A stretch of DNA of 64,000 bases from Leucophora obtusa (lineage: Eukaryota; Arthropoda; Insecta; Diptera; Anthomyiidae): assembly GCA_949987735.1 (NCBI GenBank), contig OX465297.1, positions 93,580,815 to 93,644,814 on the forward strand, read 5' to 3'. The notes under the pieces were generated by a model, which saw only the letters and a program-made list of their open reading frames with translations, had not been told where the DNA came from and did not search any database. A program made the translations under genes and the position numbers. The number at the start of each line of letters is the position of its first letter. The first letter of the stretch is position 1. This document shows, one piece after another, positions 11,220 to 22,230 of this stretch.

Positions 11220-12960
11220 ACTTTTTTCCCTCCCCCACGGATATCTCCACTAAAACAAGGTTTCTTGATATTCGGCATAGACGTGCGCTAAGACGGGATT
11301 TTTGGAAATTCCTACCGGAACGGGCAAAAACGGGAAAAGTCTCCACATAAACAGTCTCACAAATTGGAAAAGTGCCTGCCCAAACCACTGGAGGTAAGAA
11401 GTTGAAATTTGGTATAAAGGTTCCTCCACTGTAGTAGACATCGACTAAGTTTGTATTTTTGGAATTCCCTACAGGATATCCCAAAAGGAAACTCGGTATG
11501 TGAGTTCCTCCTTCTGTGTAGGCGTCCGCTTAGACGGAATTTTTGAAATTCCTATCGGGAGGGGAAATAAGGTAAAAGTCTCCTCCTGACGGCTTGCCCA
11601 ATCCCTTTTGGCCAACCTAAAATTTTAAATATGTATTCCTTGGAGTAGGACTAACTCACCGGCAACGTAATTTTTCTATTTTGCAACAGGAACATAGTAA
11701 AAATGGTGGTTGAAAGGGAAAAATGTCCCCACTAACGGCCTGCCCAAACCGCTTAGGCAATGCAGTTGAAATTTGGTATGAATGTTCCTCATCCATCGCA
11801 GATAGCCGCGAAGATGGAATTTTTGTAAATTCCTAAAGGGAGGGGCAAAAAGAAGAAAAGCCTCACCTTGGGGGCCGGTAAAAACCCCTTCGGCTAGAAA
11901 CCTGAAGATTAAAATGTGGGTCCCTGGAGTAAGGGCTAACTTATTAGAAAGATACTTTTCTGAATTTTGGACAGGGTCGTTATAAAATGGGGGCTCAAAA
12001 AGGGAAAGTTGCTCCTTAACGACCTGTCCAAACTGCTGGAACTAGGAAGCTGAAATTCGGTACTTAGGTTCCTCTTCCGGCCTAATTCCAACCGGGAGGG
12101 ACAAAAAAAGAAAAAGTGTCCCCCTTGACAGCCTGCTCAAACTGCTGGAACTAGGAAGCTGAAATTCCCTGTCGATGGATTTTCGGAAATTCCTACCGAG
12201 AGGGGCACAAATAGTAAAAGTTGGCTAGAAACCTGAAATGTAAAACATATGTTACTTGGAGTATGGGCTTTTTGGACCGGGAAGGTGCTTTTTGGACAGG
12301 GACATTGCAAAAATGGGGATTAATGAAGCGAAAAGTGGCGCTTAAAGGCCTGCCCAAACCGCTGGAGGTAGGAAGTTGAAATTTGGTATTAAAGTTCCTC
12401 CTCTATTGTAAACATCGGCTAAGATGAGATTTTTGGACATTTCTACAGGTAGGGTCAAAAACAGGAAAAGTCTCCACCTTAACGGCCTGGCCAAACTGCT
12501 GGAACAAGGGAGCTTAAATTCGGTATTTGGGTTCCTTCTCCAACGTTGACGTCCCCTAAGATGGTATTTTTGGCAATTCATACCGGGAGGGGTAAAAAGG
12601 GAAAAAACTTCCCCCTTGACGGCCTGGCCAAACTGCTGGATATAGAGACCTAAAATTATGTATGTAGTAGGTTCCTCCTCCAACGCAGACGTCCTCTAAG
12701 ACGGAATTTTTGGAAATTCCTACCGGGAGGGGTAAAAACGGAATAATTCTCCCCCTTGATGGCCTAACCGAACCCTTCGGCTAGAAACCTGTAATATATA
12801 ATATGTTTTCCTTGGAGTATGGGCTAACTTATCGACAAGGCATTTCTAGGACTTTGGACAGGAACGTGGTAAAAATGGTGGTTCAAAAGGGGAAAATTGC
12901 CCCCCCCCCCCCCCCCCCCCCCCCCTTAACGTCTGCGTCTTTAGCTAGAAACCTAAAACT
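11220..12960 (+). repeat. ~145-bp repeats, right block
   Basis: About twelve degenerate units of the same family as 7096-7650 continue after the minisatellite. Recurring anchors are TTTTTGGAAATTCCTACCGG, GTTCCTC and GCCTGCCCAAACCGCT. The minisatellite therefore sits inside, and probably expanded from, a block of this longer repeat. No coding sequence. Confidence 0.7.
12900..12925 (+). repeat. Poly-C run of 26
   Basis: Twenty-six uninterrupted C residues within the Helitron repeats; a second run of 16 lies at 13709-13724. Exact lengths may be unreliable because homopolymers are prone to assembly error. Confidence 0.9.
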
Positions 12961-13386
12961 TAAAAAACAAGTGTATATGAAACACTAAAATTAAGAAACT
13001 AAATAGGAAACGAGTGGAATGAAACACTACACAAGTGGAATGAAATGGATATAAACGTTGAACGAGTAGAATTGAAATTATAGAGAATGCAAATGGATTG
13101 GAAGAGGGAATTACCTGTTCAAACACTATCCACGGAATATGAAACTTATGTAGCATTGAAACTTACTCTCCAAAAAGTTAAACAAATTTTCTAAAAGAGA
13201 AAAAACCTTAGAAAAGGAATGGAACTTATATATTCCGATATTTAAACTTCATGTAACGAAGCACCGGTGGAAGAAATCGACGCAGTAAATTTTCCAACTG
13301 AATTTGTGAATTTACTTGAATTGCCAGGTCTACCTTTACATAAACTGGAATTAAAAAAAAAAAACTTTAAGACACGCTAACAACGT

Positions 13387-13403
13387 AGCGGGCTTTGCCC
13401 GCT
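13387..13403 (+). repeat. Duplicate Helitron 3' hairpin (internal)
   Basis: AGCGGGC, TTT loop, GCCCGCT, preceded by ACGCTAACAACGT exactly as at the true terminus, but followed by ATTTTT instead of AG. It looks like a second, non-terminal copy of the 3' end. Confidence 0.75.
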
Positions 13404-13751
13404 ATTTTTGATATTATAAAATGCTTTCCAACCCTGCTTTACGTTATTTATTTTCAATCAAAACACAAATGAACAAAACTACTTACGGGTCTATCTACCT
13501 AAGTTCGCACTTTACCAAATTATCTTAACATACACACGTATATTGCAATTTATTATGGATTCATTACTAACAATCCACTTTCATGAGAAAAAGTGATCAA
13601 ATATTTATTTATTTTAAACCCATTGTTGTGCAGAATTATTTATTTGTGGTGGCTGGGTGAAGGCTTTAAATAAAAAAACGAATTTAATAAAAATTGTGGA
13701 GGGCGCAGCCCCCCCCCCCCCCCCTTAACCTTTAAGGCACGCTAACAACGT

Positions 13752-13770
13752 AGCGGGCTGCGCCCGCTAG
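13752..13770 (+). terminator. Helitron 3' terminal hairpin and CTAG
   Basis: A 7-bp perfect stem (AGCGGGC/GCCCGCT) with TGC loop; the last CT of the stem plus AG forms the terminal CTAG. In Helitrons a hairpin just before CTRR signals the end of strand transfer. Confidence 0.8.
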
Positions 13771-14178
13771 TACTCCATATAAAAAAAGTATTTTTTAACG
13801 ATAATGAGTTTCACGTGAAAATTGTGTTGAGTTTGTGTTCAGGCAAATTTAATGTACAAGACTATTATTTTTCTCGTGAAAAAGTGACATTTTGTGTATA
13901 TTGTGATTGTGTCTTTGTTATAATATTAAAAAATTGTTAATTTTTATAATTTAAATTGCAGTTTGAAGCCTTTAAAGTTCGAGTGAAATTTTTTCACGTG
14001 AAAAACAACTTACGGTGCTTAACAAAAAACCAAAAAGTTTTCCGATATTTTTAATTCTCCTTATTTTTAATATTTCTTTTTATACGTATTTTACTAGCTT
14101 CTTTCGCATTTTTTATATATTTAATTTGAGTTCTAAAGATTTTTTGTTCTAAATATTTTTATTTTATGAGTGTAGGTA

Positions 14179-14706
14179 ACACTCAACCAAAAAGTCTGTA
14201 ATGGCTACTGAAAATTTTGCTGTTATTATGGGAAATTTAACTGTTTTGAGCCCATCGGTATTTTTTTTGCTAATTTTAGCAACACATGTCTGCGGATCTG
14301 TAGTACAACAACATTAGTAGAAAAAATTAGTAGCCGCTACTAAATTTTAGCTAAATTGTTGTAAACTGCAATTCAAAATTGATTTGCTAAAATCATCTAC
14401 AAAATTTACTAAATATCAATAATTTTAGTACAATGAAATTAGTATAAATAATTAGTTGCCGCTACTAAATTTCAGTAAATTGTTGTAAACTGCAATTTAA
14501 AATCAATCTGCTGAAATTAGCAAAAAAGTGTACTAAAAAATAAACAAACTTTAAAATCTAAAAAAAAATTAATAAAAAATTTTTCTTTCGATTGTAACAA
14601 GTTTGAAGTAATTACATCGTACTTGAAATTTGGAGTCAATATTGCAAACGGTTCTCCAGTTATTACCTTTTTATGCATTGGAGATACAATGCAATTTTGT
14701 GAGTGT
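14179..14706. mobile_element. TA-flanked ACACTCA-type MITE
   Basis: Ends ACACTCAACC and, inverted, ACACTCACAA, each next to TA. The interior has the TTAGTA/GCTGAAA composition of the neighbouring MITEs at 5355 and 18571. The TIRs are short, so the boundaries are tentative. Confidence 0.5.
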
Positions 14707-15231
14707 TATTTCCAAACTAAGAATATATCAATACCCAAGTAAAAAAAAATGATATGGAGCCATATAAAGTTATATTTAATTATATATAATCTTTTATGTA
14801 ATTAGATATAATTATATCCGAAAAATGAGAACGTCTCATTGTATCATATTGTATCGAATTGTATACAATTGTATACAATTTGGTACAATTTGATACAATT
14901 TTATGCAATTCGATGCAATTGTATCCGAATTTTGTCCTCATCCAATTACATCAAATTATATCTTTTTGTATAAAATTATATAAAATGTTATAAAAGTGGA
15001 CATAGTTTGATACAATTATATCTAAATATTAACCTTATACTTTTTATCATATTATATAGGACCATATCTAACAATATACAAAAATTATTTTTTTAAATAA
15101 AAAAAAATGTTCAATTACTTGTAATTGCAATTGTTCTTTTTTGAATTGCAATTACAAATAATGTGTAATTGTAGTTGAGTTTTTTTTTCAATTACAATTA
15201 CATGTAATTATCTTATTGCATGTGTAATTAC

Positions 15232-15537
15232 CCTACGGGAAATTTTAACAAACTGTCACCGAACTGGCCCCTTTATATGATATAGACTGGTCACTTTTAC
15301 ATGGCGTTGTCATAGGAGGTGGAAATTGACCCCTTGTGAAATGTCACAAGACAAATCCTAGGACAGGTTACTGAACTCTCATAAAAAACAAAATTCAGGA
15401 ACCTGTCCTGGGATTTGTCTTGTGACATGTCACAAGGGGTCAATTTCCACCTCCTATGACAACGCCATGTAAAAGTGACCAGCCTATTTCATATAAAGGG
15501 GCCAGTTCGGTGACAGTTTGTTAAAATTTCCCGTAGG
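15232..15537. mobile_element. 306-bp near-perfect palindromic MITE, 8-bp TSD
   Basis: Two arms of about 137 bp are almost exact reverse complements around a ~30-bp centre. Ends are CCTACGGGAAATTTTAAC. Flanks are GTAATTAC (15224-15231) and ATAATTAC (15538-15545), an 8-bp duplication with one mismatch, pointing to hAT. A transcript through it would form a very long hairpin. Confidence 0.85.
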
Positions 15538-15726
15538 ATAATTACAAAATGTAATGATTAACCCCAGGTCTGCTGGAGATCTTATAATTTCGATAAATCT
15601 TCCATTACTTTTATCCAGATTTATCATGACAGTGCAATAAACATGAAAAATTTTTTCTTTTAATTTAGTAATTTTAAAATAACGTTAACAACACTGAAAT
15701 TTTAAAGTTAATAGGATTATGATATA

Positions 15727-16642
15727 CAGTTGTGGCCAAGCATTTAAGTCAATTCAAGTTTTTTTTCTAATTTTTTTGTTGTTGCCTTTATTTTTAAAGA
15801 TCAAAATAGTGGATAAATTCGCCACGAAAGGCAAGGAGGTGGTTTAGAAAATTGTACAGAATTTTAACGTAATGTTTGTTTTTTCATTTTGTCACTTGTT
15901 TTAAAATTAGCGATATAAACCTCTTATCAAATTACATAGTAAAATTTAGGCAGTACTGATCGGTTCTGTACAAACTGTATATTTTTGGAAATCCTATAAA
16001 ATTTCCTTAAGTCTTGCATTATCTTTATCTACAAATAGTCACCAGACTTAAAATTGAAGCACTTTAAACATGACCAAATTTTTCTTTGTTTTTAGCGATT
16101 TTAAAAGAAAGTTAACAACACTGAAATTTTAACATGAAATGCTTTTTACTATAACGTAAAAAAAATCTTGACTGATTTGCTATATTGTGGTAAAAAAAGC
16201 ATAAAACTATTCACTTTAAAAATTCAGTGCTGTTAACTTTATTAAAAATCGCTAAAAACAAATAAAAATTTGGTCATGTTTAAAGTGCTCCACTTTTAAG
16301 TCTGGCGACTATTTGTAGATAAAAATAATGCAAGACTTAAGGAAATTTTATAGGTTTTACAAAAATATACAGTTTTTACACAACCGATCAGTACTGCCTA
16401 AATTTTACTATGTAATTTGATAAGAGGTTTATATCGCTAATTTTTCGTTAAAAGCCACGCCCACTTAAAACAAGTGACAAAATTAAAAAAACAAACATTA
16501 CGTTAAAAGTCTGTACAATTTTCTGAACCATCTCCTTGCCTTTCGTGGCGAATTTAGCCACTATTTTGATCTTTAAAAATAAAAGCAACAACAATAAAAT
16601 TATAAAAAAACTTGAATTGACTTAAATGTTTGGCCACAACTG
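15727..16642. mobile_element. Foldback Tc1-like element with ~400-bp arms
   Basis: Ends CAGTTGTGGCCAA at both termini, flanked by TA; the inverted arms (about 15727-16130 and 16210-16642) are near-identical across some 400 bp, apart from a short segment near 16455 that one arm lacks. CAGTTGTGGCCAA is typical of Tc1-group termini (established knowledge). There is no ORF, so this is a non-autonomous foldback derivative. Confidence 0.85.
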
Positions 16643-16725
16643 TACAACCAAGATATAATATAAAAAATCAGTCAAGTGTAAGTTATAGAATAGAGAATTT
16701 CGTATTACAGCTTCAGTGTTGTTAA

Positions 16726-17030
16726 TGTTATGGGTGCGTAAGCCATTTTTGACTCATGCTCCTAAACAAAAACAAATTACTCACGCACGAGCATTTCGTT
16801 TCTTACTCAGCACACATGAGTATATTAAAACCTTACAATCAGAAAATTCTCACGCAAAACAGTAAAAATTACTAAAAACATATGATGCAAAAAATAAACT
16901 CACACACGAATCATGCACGGGTTATTCTTACTCACGCTCACGCACGAATCACTTAAGTATAGTAATTATTACTCACGTGTGAATAACGTGACTCACGAAC
17001 ATTTCGTGTCACGCGCCAATCCCTAGTAAT
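16726..17030. repeat. Dispersed CACGAGT/ACTCACG-rich repeat, copy 1
   Basis: Dense ACTCACG, CACGCACGA and GTGTGAAT motifs; a related copy in reverse orientation lies at 21288-21600 and a fragment near 24150-24250. Termini are not resolved and there is no ORF. Confidence 0.55.
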
Positions 17031-17575
17031 TACTAAATCTCAAACTAGTTCAAAATCATTGATAACATGGAACCAAATATAATATAATACGGTTTTATAT
17101 GGACCTTATATATTTTTATATAAAATGAAAAAATTGCCTATGTGGGATGATATATAATTATAGATGATTTTATAAAGAACGTTATAAGTTATATATGGGT
17201 TCTTATTCGTCAATATATAATCATATCTAACACAAATTATGAAATATTTCTTATATGGCTCTACATATAATTTTATATTATTATGTATAGTGTCATACTA
17301 AATTATATATAAACGTATATGTAATTATATCTTTTATATATTACTTTGTGTACTTATATATAGCACATACACTTATATGTAGGCCAGTATGTAATAATAT
17401 AAAATCACATATGTCTCCATATTAAAACCTTTGAGGAAAAAATATCTAATATATGACTATATAAAAGTATATATGCTTGAATTTAAAAGCATATGTGAAC
17501 ATATGTAACTATAAGTTACTATATACAATTAGATAAAATAATATGTGATTATATCAAAACTTTTTTACTCGGGTA

Positions 17576-18570
17576 GTAACTAAACAAGAATTGTAAAAAA
17601 TCAATTCTTGTAAATAAATTTTGTTACATCAGTATATTTTCCTGCTAAGTTTAGCACTCGGTTTTAAAAAATTAGTAAAATATTTTGCTGAAATCAGCAG
17701 CCAAAATTAGTAAAAAAAAGAAGTAATTAGAGAATAGCAAAAATGATTACTAAAAAAAATTGTACTAAAGTCAGCATAAAACGAGTAAAAAGGTTAAAGT
17801 CGGGCATGCCGACTATACAATACCCTACACCAGTCTGGTTAAAAGCCAACTAAATTTTGGATCCGAAATTCGAATGGGTTAAAATGGGACTTGTGTCAAA
17901 ATTTTCTATAAAATGATAAAAGAAGAGAAAATCGTAAATATAGCCCATATGGGTGATAGGTCCAAATATGGACCGATTCTATCTAGAATCTATCGGCTTT
18001 GTTCTCGGCACCATGTGAGTCAGCGAACCAAATTGCATTAAAATATCTTAATATTTGCGACCTGCGGCGTGTAACCATTGAATCCATATATGCCGATTTT
18101 TAGCCGGGTTGTTAAATATTCCCTTCTTCATTGGAATGCAAACATTTTATCAATACTAAATGGATTTCTTTAGCTTTATATGATTTAGTTTATTTCAATT
18201 AAATTTATGTTTTATATTGCTTTTCACTTTTGGCAACTACTTTCAGCCATATCGTGTTGTTTTTTTTTACAATTTTCAACTTTGGCTATTTTAATAATAT
18301 TTTTAGGAATTGTACAGATCTTCCAACCATCTGGCTACAAATAAATAAATTGTAAAGCTTCCTAAGTTTATTTTGTGTCTCGTATAAACTATCACCTTTC
18401 CAGCAATTTAACTAAATATTGACAATTTTGTAAACAGATAAGAAAGTGATTTAACATATTATACAGAGGAATTTTAAATATACCAATAAAAAGTGCTGTT
18501 TTTAGGTAATTTATATAAAAAATGAAGAATCTGATTTAAACTAAGCTAATAAATACTATTTTTTTCTGTA
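17576..18570. other. Gene-free; unclassified repeat at ~17800-18100
   Basis: The stretch from AAGTCGGGCATGCCGACTA (about 17799) through TATAGCCCATATGG to about 18110 is less AT-rich and resembles dispersed intergenic repeats of flies, but no termini or ORF were found. The remainder is AT-rich with nothing recognisable. Confidence 0.4.
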
Positions 18571-19128
18571 CACTAATAGAAAAAAATCCGTAAAAAATTT
18601 AGTTAAATCTACTAAAAATTAGTTAAAAATGATGCTGCAGAAAAAACTGCTAAAATTAGCAGATTATACGAACAACAAAAATAAAACTGCTAAATGTACA
18701 GAATTTTAGTTATATTTGAGTTAAATGTTTGTAAATGGAAAATAGCAAATTAACCTGCTAAAATCAGTAAAAAATTTTGCTAAATAATTAATAGCCCAAA
18801 AAATAAAAAAAAAAAAATAAATGTTGAAGTTTTTTTTTAATGCAAATGAAAATCGAGCCTTTTGAAACAACAGTTTACAACTTTTTTAGTAAATAAGTAT
18901 TTCTGCTGATTTATGCAGTATAAATTGCTATTTGCATTCAACTAAATTTAGCTTAAAAAAAATAGCAAAAATTATGTATGTATAACAGTTTATGCATGTT
19001 TTTTTTGTTTGACTTTTAATTTTTCTGTTCTTATTTTACTAATTTTTAGCAGTTTCTTCTGAAGCATAATTTTTAACTAATATTTAGTAACTTTTTCTCC
19101 TATTTTTACGGATTTATTTCTATGAGTG
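18571..19128. mobile_element. 558-bp TA-flanked MITE (CACTAATAGAAA family)
   Basis: TIRs CACTAATAGAAAAAAATCCG and, inverted, CACTCATAGAAATAAATCCG, continuing into GTAAAAA, with TA on both sides. A related left end without a matching right end lies at about 36060-36430. No ORF. Confidence 0.8.
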
Positions 19129-19359
19129 TAGAAATCGTGTTTACCAAGCATGATTATATAATATTATACATACGCTAATTTTTTGCGTGCATTAACAACA
19201 TAATTTCTATGAAGATTAAAAAAAAGCACAAAAAATTGAAAAATAGGAAAATGTGTTAATGGTACAAAATCAGTTAGAGGAGTACCATATTTAGTACTTT
19301 TGAAGTTCCAATACTACCACAAAAAGTACTATAGTACCAACTTTATCATCCCTTGTACT

Positions 19360-20150
19360 ACTAAGAGGTTTTCAACTCTCTTTCGAAGATTGAAATGTTG
19401 CATCGAAAAATGTTCGCCCAAAGAGTATATACTATAGAGAGAAATTATGCTACTCTTAACTCTCTAGAAAAAAAGTGAACTCAGTCAAACTCAACAAACA
19501 ACATTTTTCTCTTAAAATTAAGTTGAGTTGCAACATTTTGTGTATATTGTTATCGATTCAAAACCCTTTCAACTGACTACCGTTATCACTAAAATACCGT
19601 TACCGAAATACCCAGAATACCGTTATCCCTAAAATACCGTTACCGAAGTAACTTAAATACCGTTACCCTTAAAATACCGATACCGAAATAAATGAAATAT
19701 CGATAACCTTAAAATACCATTACCGAAATACATGGAAAATCATTATCCTTAAAATACCGTTACCGTTGCTTTTAATTCTCTGCTCCTGGTCATTCCACGT
19801 GGTTATTGAATATTTCACATAAATTGAGTCAATTCGATTTGTTTTTACATTAGTTTGGTTCTTGCAAAAAACAATGCGGTATGTACCGAGATAACTGACT
19901 ACCGTTACCCTTAAAATACCGTTACCGATATAATTGAAATACCGTTAACCTTAAAATACCGTTACCGAAATTACCCAAATATCGTTATCTTTAAAATACC
20001 GTTACCGAAATAACTCAAATACCGTTATCTTCAAAATACCGATACCGAAATAAATGAAATAGCGTTACCCTTAAAATACCGTTACCGAAATAACCCAAAA
20101 TATCGTTACCCTAACGATAACCGCATTCGTTTCGGTTACCATCCGTGCTT
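19360..20150. repeat. Tandem AAAATACCGTTACCGAAATA repeat
   Basis: Degenerate units of roughly 36-38 bp built on TTAAAATACCGTTACCGAAA occur in two blocks, about 19570-19780 and 19890-20140, separated by unique sequence. The adjoining AGGTTTTCAACTCTC and the motif class link it to 3370-4090. Confidence 0.75.
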
Positions 20151-20389
20151 CAAACCCAATTCTGATGCTTTCAAACCCAATTTCAAACCAAATTTCTGCA
20201 ACTTCATACCAAAAATTCTCCTAAATAAGGCAACATTTACTCTTTTGTTGTTTATCGAGTTGGTGACAGCTTGCGAAGAAAAAGAGTACCAGTTCAGCAC
20301 ATAAGAGTAGCGTGAAATGGCTCTGGAATTATCAATTGTTTATTAAGATCCTTTGAAAATTAAAATTTTTATACCCAACGCTGGGAAAT

Positions 20390-20750
20390 AGTATTATAAA
20401 TTAAAAAATATTTAAAAAAAGTAATTAAAAGAAAGTAATAAAAAAAGTAGTTTAAAAAAAATTAAAAAAAAATAATTAAAAAAAATAATAACTAAAAAAA
20501 ATAATAATTAAAAAGAAATAATTTAAAAAAATAATAAAAAAAATAATGAATGTTTTTTAGTTCGATTTCAGATCATAAATTAATATTATGTACTTTCTGT
20601 TTAAATTATATTTCAAATTAATGAAAAAAAATATTCAAAAAAATAACTAAAACAAAAATAATTGAAAAAAAAAAATAATTAAAAAAATAACTGAAAAAAG
20701 TTATGAAGTAATTAATAAAACCATAAAAAATCGATATGTAAAAAAAAAAT
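20390..20750. repeat. A-rich low-complexity DNA
   Basis: Runs of AAAAAATAATTAAAAA with no coding content lead up to the first tRNA-Tyr. A T-run for that minus-strand gene lies at its edge (plus-strand A-run 20740-20749). Confidence 0.8.
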
Positions 20751-20753
20751 TAT

Positions 20754-20847
20754 TCCTTCGAACCGGATTTGAACCAGTGACCTATGGATTTCTATACGTT
20801 TTTGCAAATTCTACAGTCCACCGCTCTACCAACTGAGCTATCGAAGG
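20754..20847 (-). tRNA. tRNA-Tyr (GUA) with intron, copy A
   Basis: Read on the minus strand: a perfect 7-bp acceptor stem (CCTTCGA/TCGAAGG), D arm TAGCTCAGTTGGTAGAGC, anticodon loop CTGTAG interrupted after base 37 by a ~21-nt intron, T arm CTGGTTCAAATCCGG, discriminator A. Anticodon GTA gives tyrosine; nuclear tRNA-Tyr genes normally carry such an intron. A downstream T-run would serve as Pol III terminator. Internal A and B boxes are intact. It delivers tyrosine in cytosolic translation. Confidence 0.93.
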
Positions 20848-21037
20848 GAATATGCGTTGTTGTACAATAGCCATATAAAAGTGGGGATACCTTTTTTATA
20901 TTCAATTTTCAGTGGTGTAATTTTAAATTGCCATATGTTGGAAAATGCTATTTTTCACCAGGGAAGGTGGATAATTTGATTTTCACCATACTTCACCAAC
21001 ATAAATAAGTAACGGTTTTGTCGTGGTGAGTGTATAG

Positions 21038-21131
21038 CCTTCGATAGCTCAGTTGGTAGAGCGGTGGACTGTAGAAGTTGCAAAAACATGTAGTAATCCA
21101 TAGGTCACTGGTTCAAATCCGGTTCGAAGGA
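21038..21131 (+). tRNA. tRNA-Tyr (GUA) with intron, copy B
   Basis: Same mature sequence as copy A on the opposite strand, 190 bp away; intron of about 21 nt after CTGTAG differs from copy A. A TTTTTTTT terminator follows the discriminator A by two bases. A and B form a 94-bp inverted pair. Confidence 0.93.
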
Positions 21132-21287
21132 AGTTTTTTTTGTGCCCATAGATTACACAATTAAATTTTTCTTATGCATTAGATATCAATTTTTAATTTA
21201 TTACTTTTTTTTTTAATTTTTAAACCGTCTCGACGGAACTATAAAAATTAACATAACTTGACTTAGATAAACCATTATCGAACCAAG

Positions 21288-21600
21288 CGCCTGACACGTA
21301 ATGTTATTGAATTACGTGATTAACGCGTGAATCAAGCGTGATAGCGAGTAATAATTACTATACTCTCGTGATTCTTGCGTGGGCGTGAGTAAGAATAAAT
21401 AACTCGTGCGTGATTAGTGTGTGAATTAAATTTTTTCATTAAAGATTTTTAGTAATTTTTATTGCTTTTCGTAAGAATTTCGTCATCGTGAATGATTTTT
21501 AACTACACTCATGTGAATGTGCGTAAGCGTGATTAGGAAAAAATACTCGTGTCTAAATAATTTTTTTCTTTGTCAGCGTGCTAGTAAAAAATCACTCGCT
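21288..21600. repeat. Dispersed CACGAGT/ACTCACG-rich repeat, copy 2
   Basis: Approximately the reverse complement of 16726-17030, with GTGAGTAAGAATAA, CTCGTGCGTGATTAG and related motifs. It lies between tRNA-Tyr copies B and C. No ORF or defined TIR. Confidence 0.5.
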
Positions 21601-21705
21601 CTCTAATCGAAACAACTAATTTTGATTCCGCTCAGAAGTTTGAGTAAAATTAATCTCACAAGAAAACGAAAAAATAACCAAATTTAAGTAAAAATTTAAA
21701 TGTTT

Positions 21706-21799
21706 TCCTTCGAACCGGATTTGAACCAGTGACCTATGGATTTCTATATGTTTATATAACTTCTACAGTCCACCGCTCTACCAACTGAGCTATCGAAGG
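21706..21799 (-). tRNA. tRNA-Tyr (GUA) with intron, copy C
   Basis: Identical exon sequence to copies A and B on the minus strand, with a different AT-rich ~21-nt intron. Acceptor stem, D arm, GTA anticodon, T arm and discriminator A are intact; a T-run follows on the minus strand near 21690. Confidence 0.93.
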
Positions 21800-22230
21800 T
21801 TGTGCAGTTATTTCAAAAATCCACGGAGGTTACACACTCAAAAATTGCTAATAATAGTGAGTCTTTTTTATTTATTATTATTTATTTATTTATTTTTCAT
21901 TTTGATAATCTTTCAATCTAATTTTGGTTATTAAAGTCTGAGAATTTTGCACTAATATATACGATTATAGATCTGCTTAGAATAGCAATTGAATAGATTA
22001 ATGTTTTTTACTATAGAAAATCTGAGAAGAAAAATATTTAGTGGTGTAACCCGCAGATCTTAATGAAACTCAGATATGTAGTGGGAAACAAATTAATATA
22101 ATAGAATTTTTAAAATAATAATATTTTTATCTTAGTGTGAAAGGAATTTTTGTTCAATTGATATAAATAAACGAAATGGAGAAATGAAAAAAATATACAC
22201 ATATTTTTTAGGTGCGCAATCTCACTTTTA

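Larger units (their letters stand above)
7053..13770 (+). mobile_element. Non-autonomous Helitron, 6.7 kb
   Basis: The 5' end starts TCTCTATATATAAAAG after A, and the 3' end is a GC-rich hairpin (AGCGGGC stem, TGC loop) running into CTAG before T. That is the A|T insertion and TC...CTRR pattern of Helitrons. The flanks join to AACTGTTA|TACTCCAT, and the sister copy on the minus strand at 22781/22780 reads AACTGTTA|TATTCCAT without the insert, which fixes both ends. There is no Rep or helicase coding sequence; the cargo is TGACTGACTGAC microsatellite, ~145-bp repeats, a 19-bp minisatellite and two poly-C runs. The plus orientation comes from the 3' hairpin. Confidence 0.85.
7012..14019. mobile_element. 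PIF/Harbinger-like MITE split by a Helitron, copy 1
   Basis: Without the Helitron the element is about 290 bp. Its ends are AGCACCGTAAGTTGTTT and the inverted complement, bordered by TTA at the left and TAA at the right. Several TTTCACGTGAAA palindromes lie just inside the termini. Copy 2 (22231-22821) has TTA on both sides, so a 3-bp duplication of PIF/Harbinger type is likely, though superfamily is inferred from TSD length only. No ORF. Confidence 0.65.
14734..17573. mobile_element. TA-flanked CCCAAGTAAAA element with nested insertions
   Basis: TIRs CCCAAGTAAAAAAA and, inverted, CCCGAGTAAAAAAG, with TA duplications at 14732-14733 and 17574-17575. The core is a monotonous ATATAA/TATAT sequence. 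At least two other elements (15232-15537 and 15727-16642) and a CGTGAGT-rich repeat are nested inside. No transposase. Confidence 0.65.
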
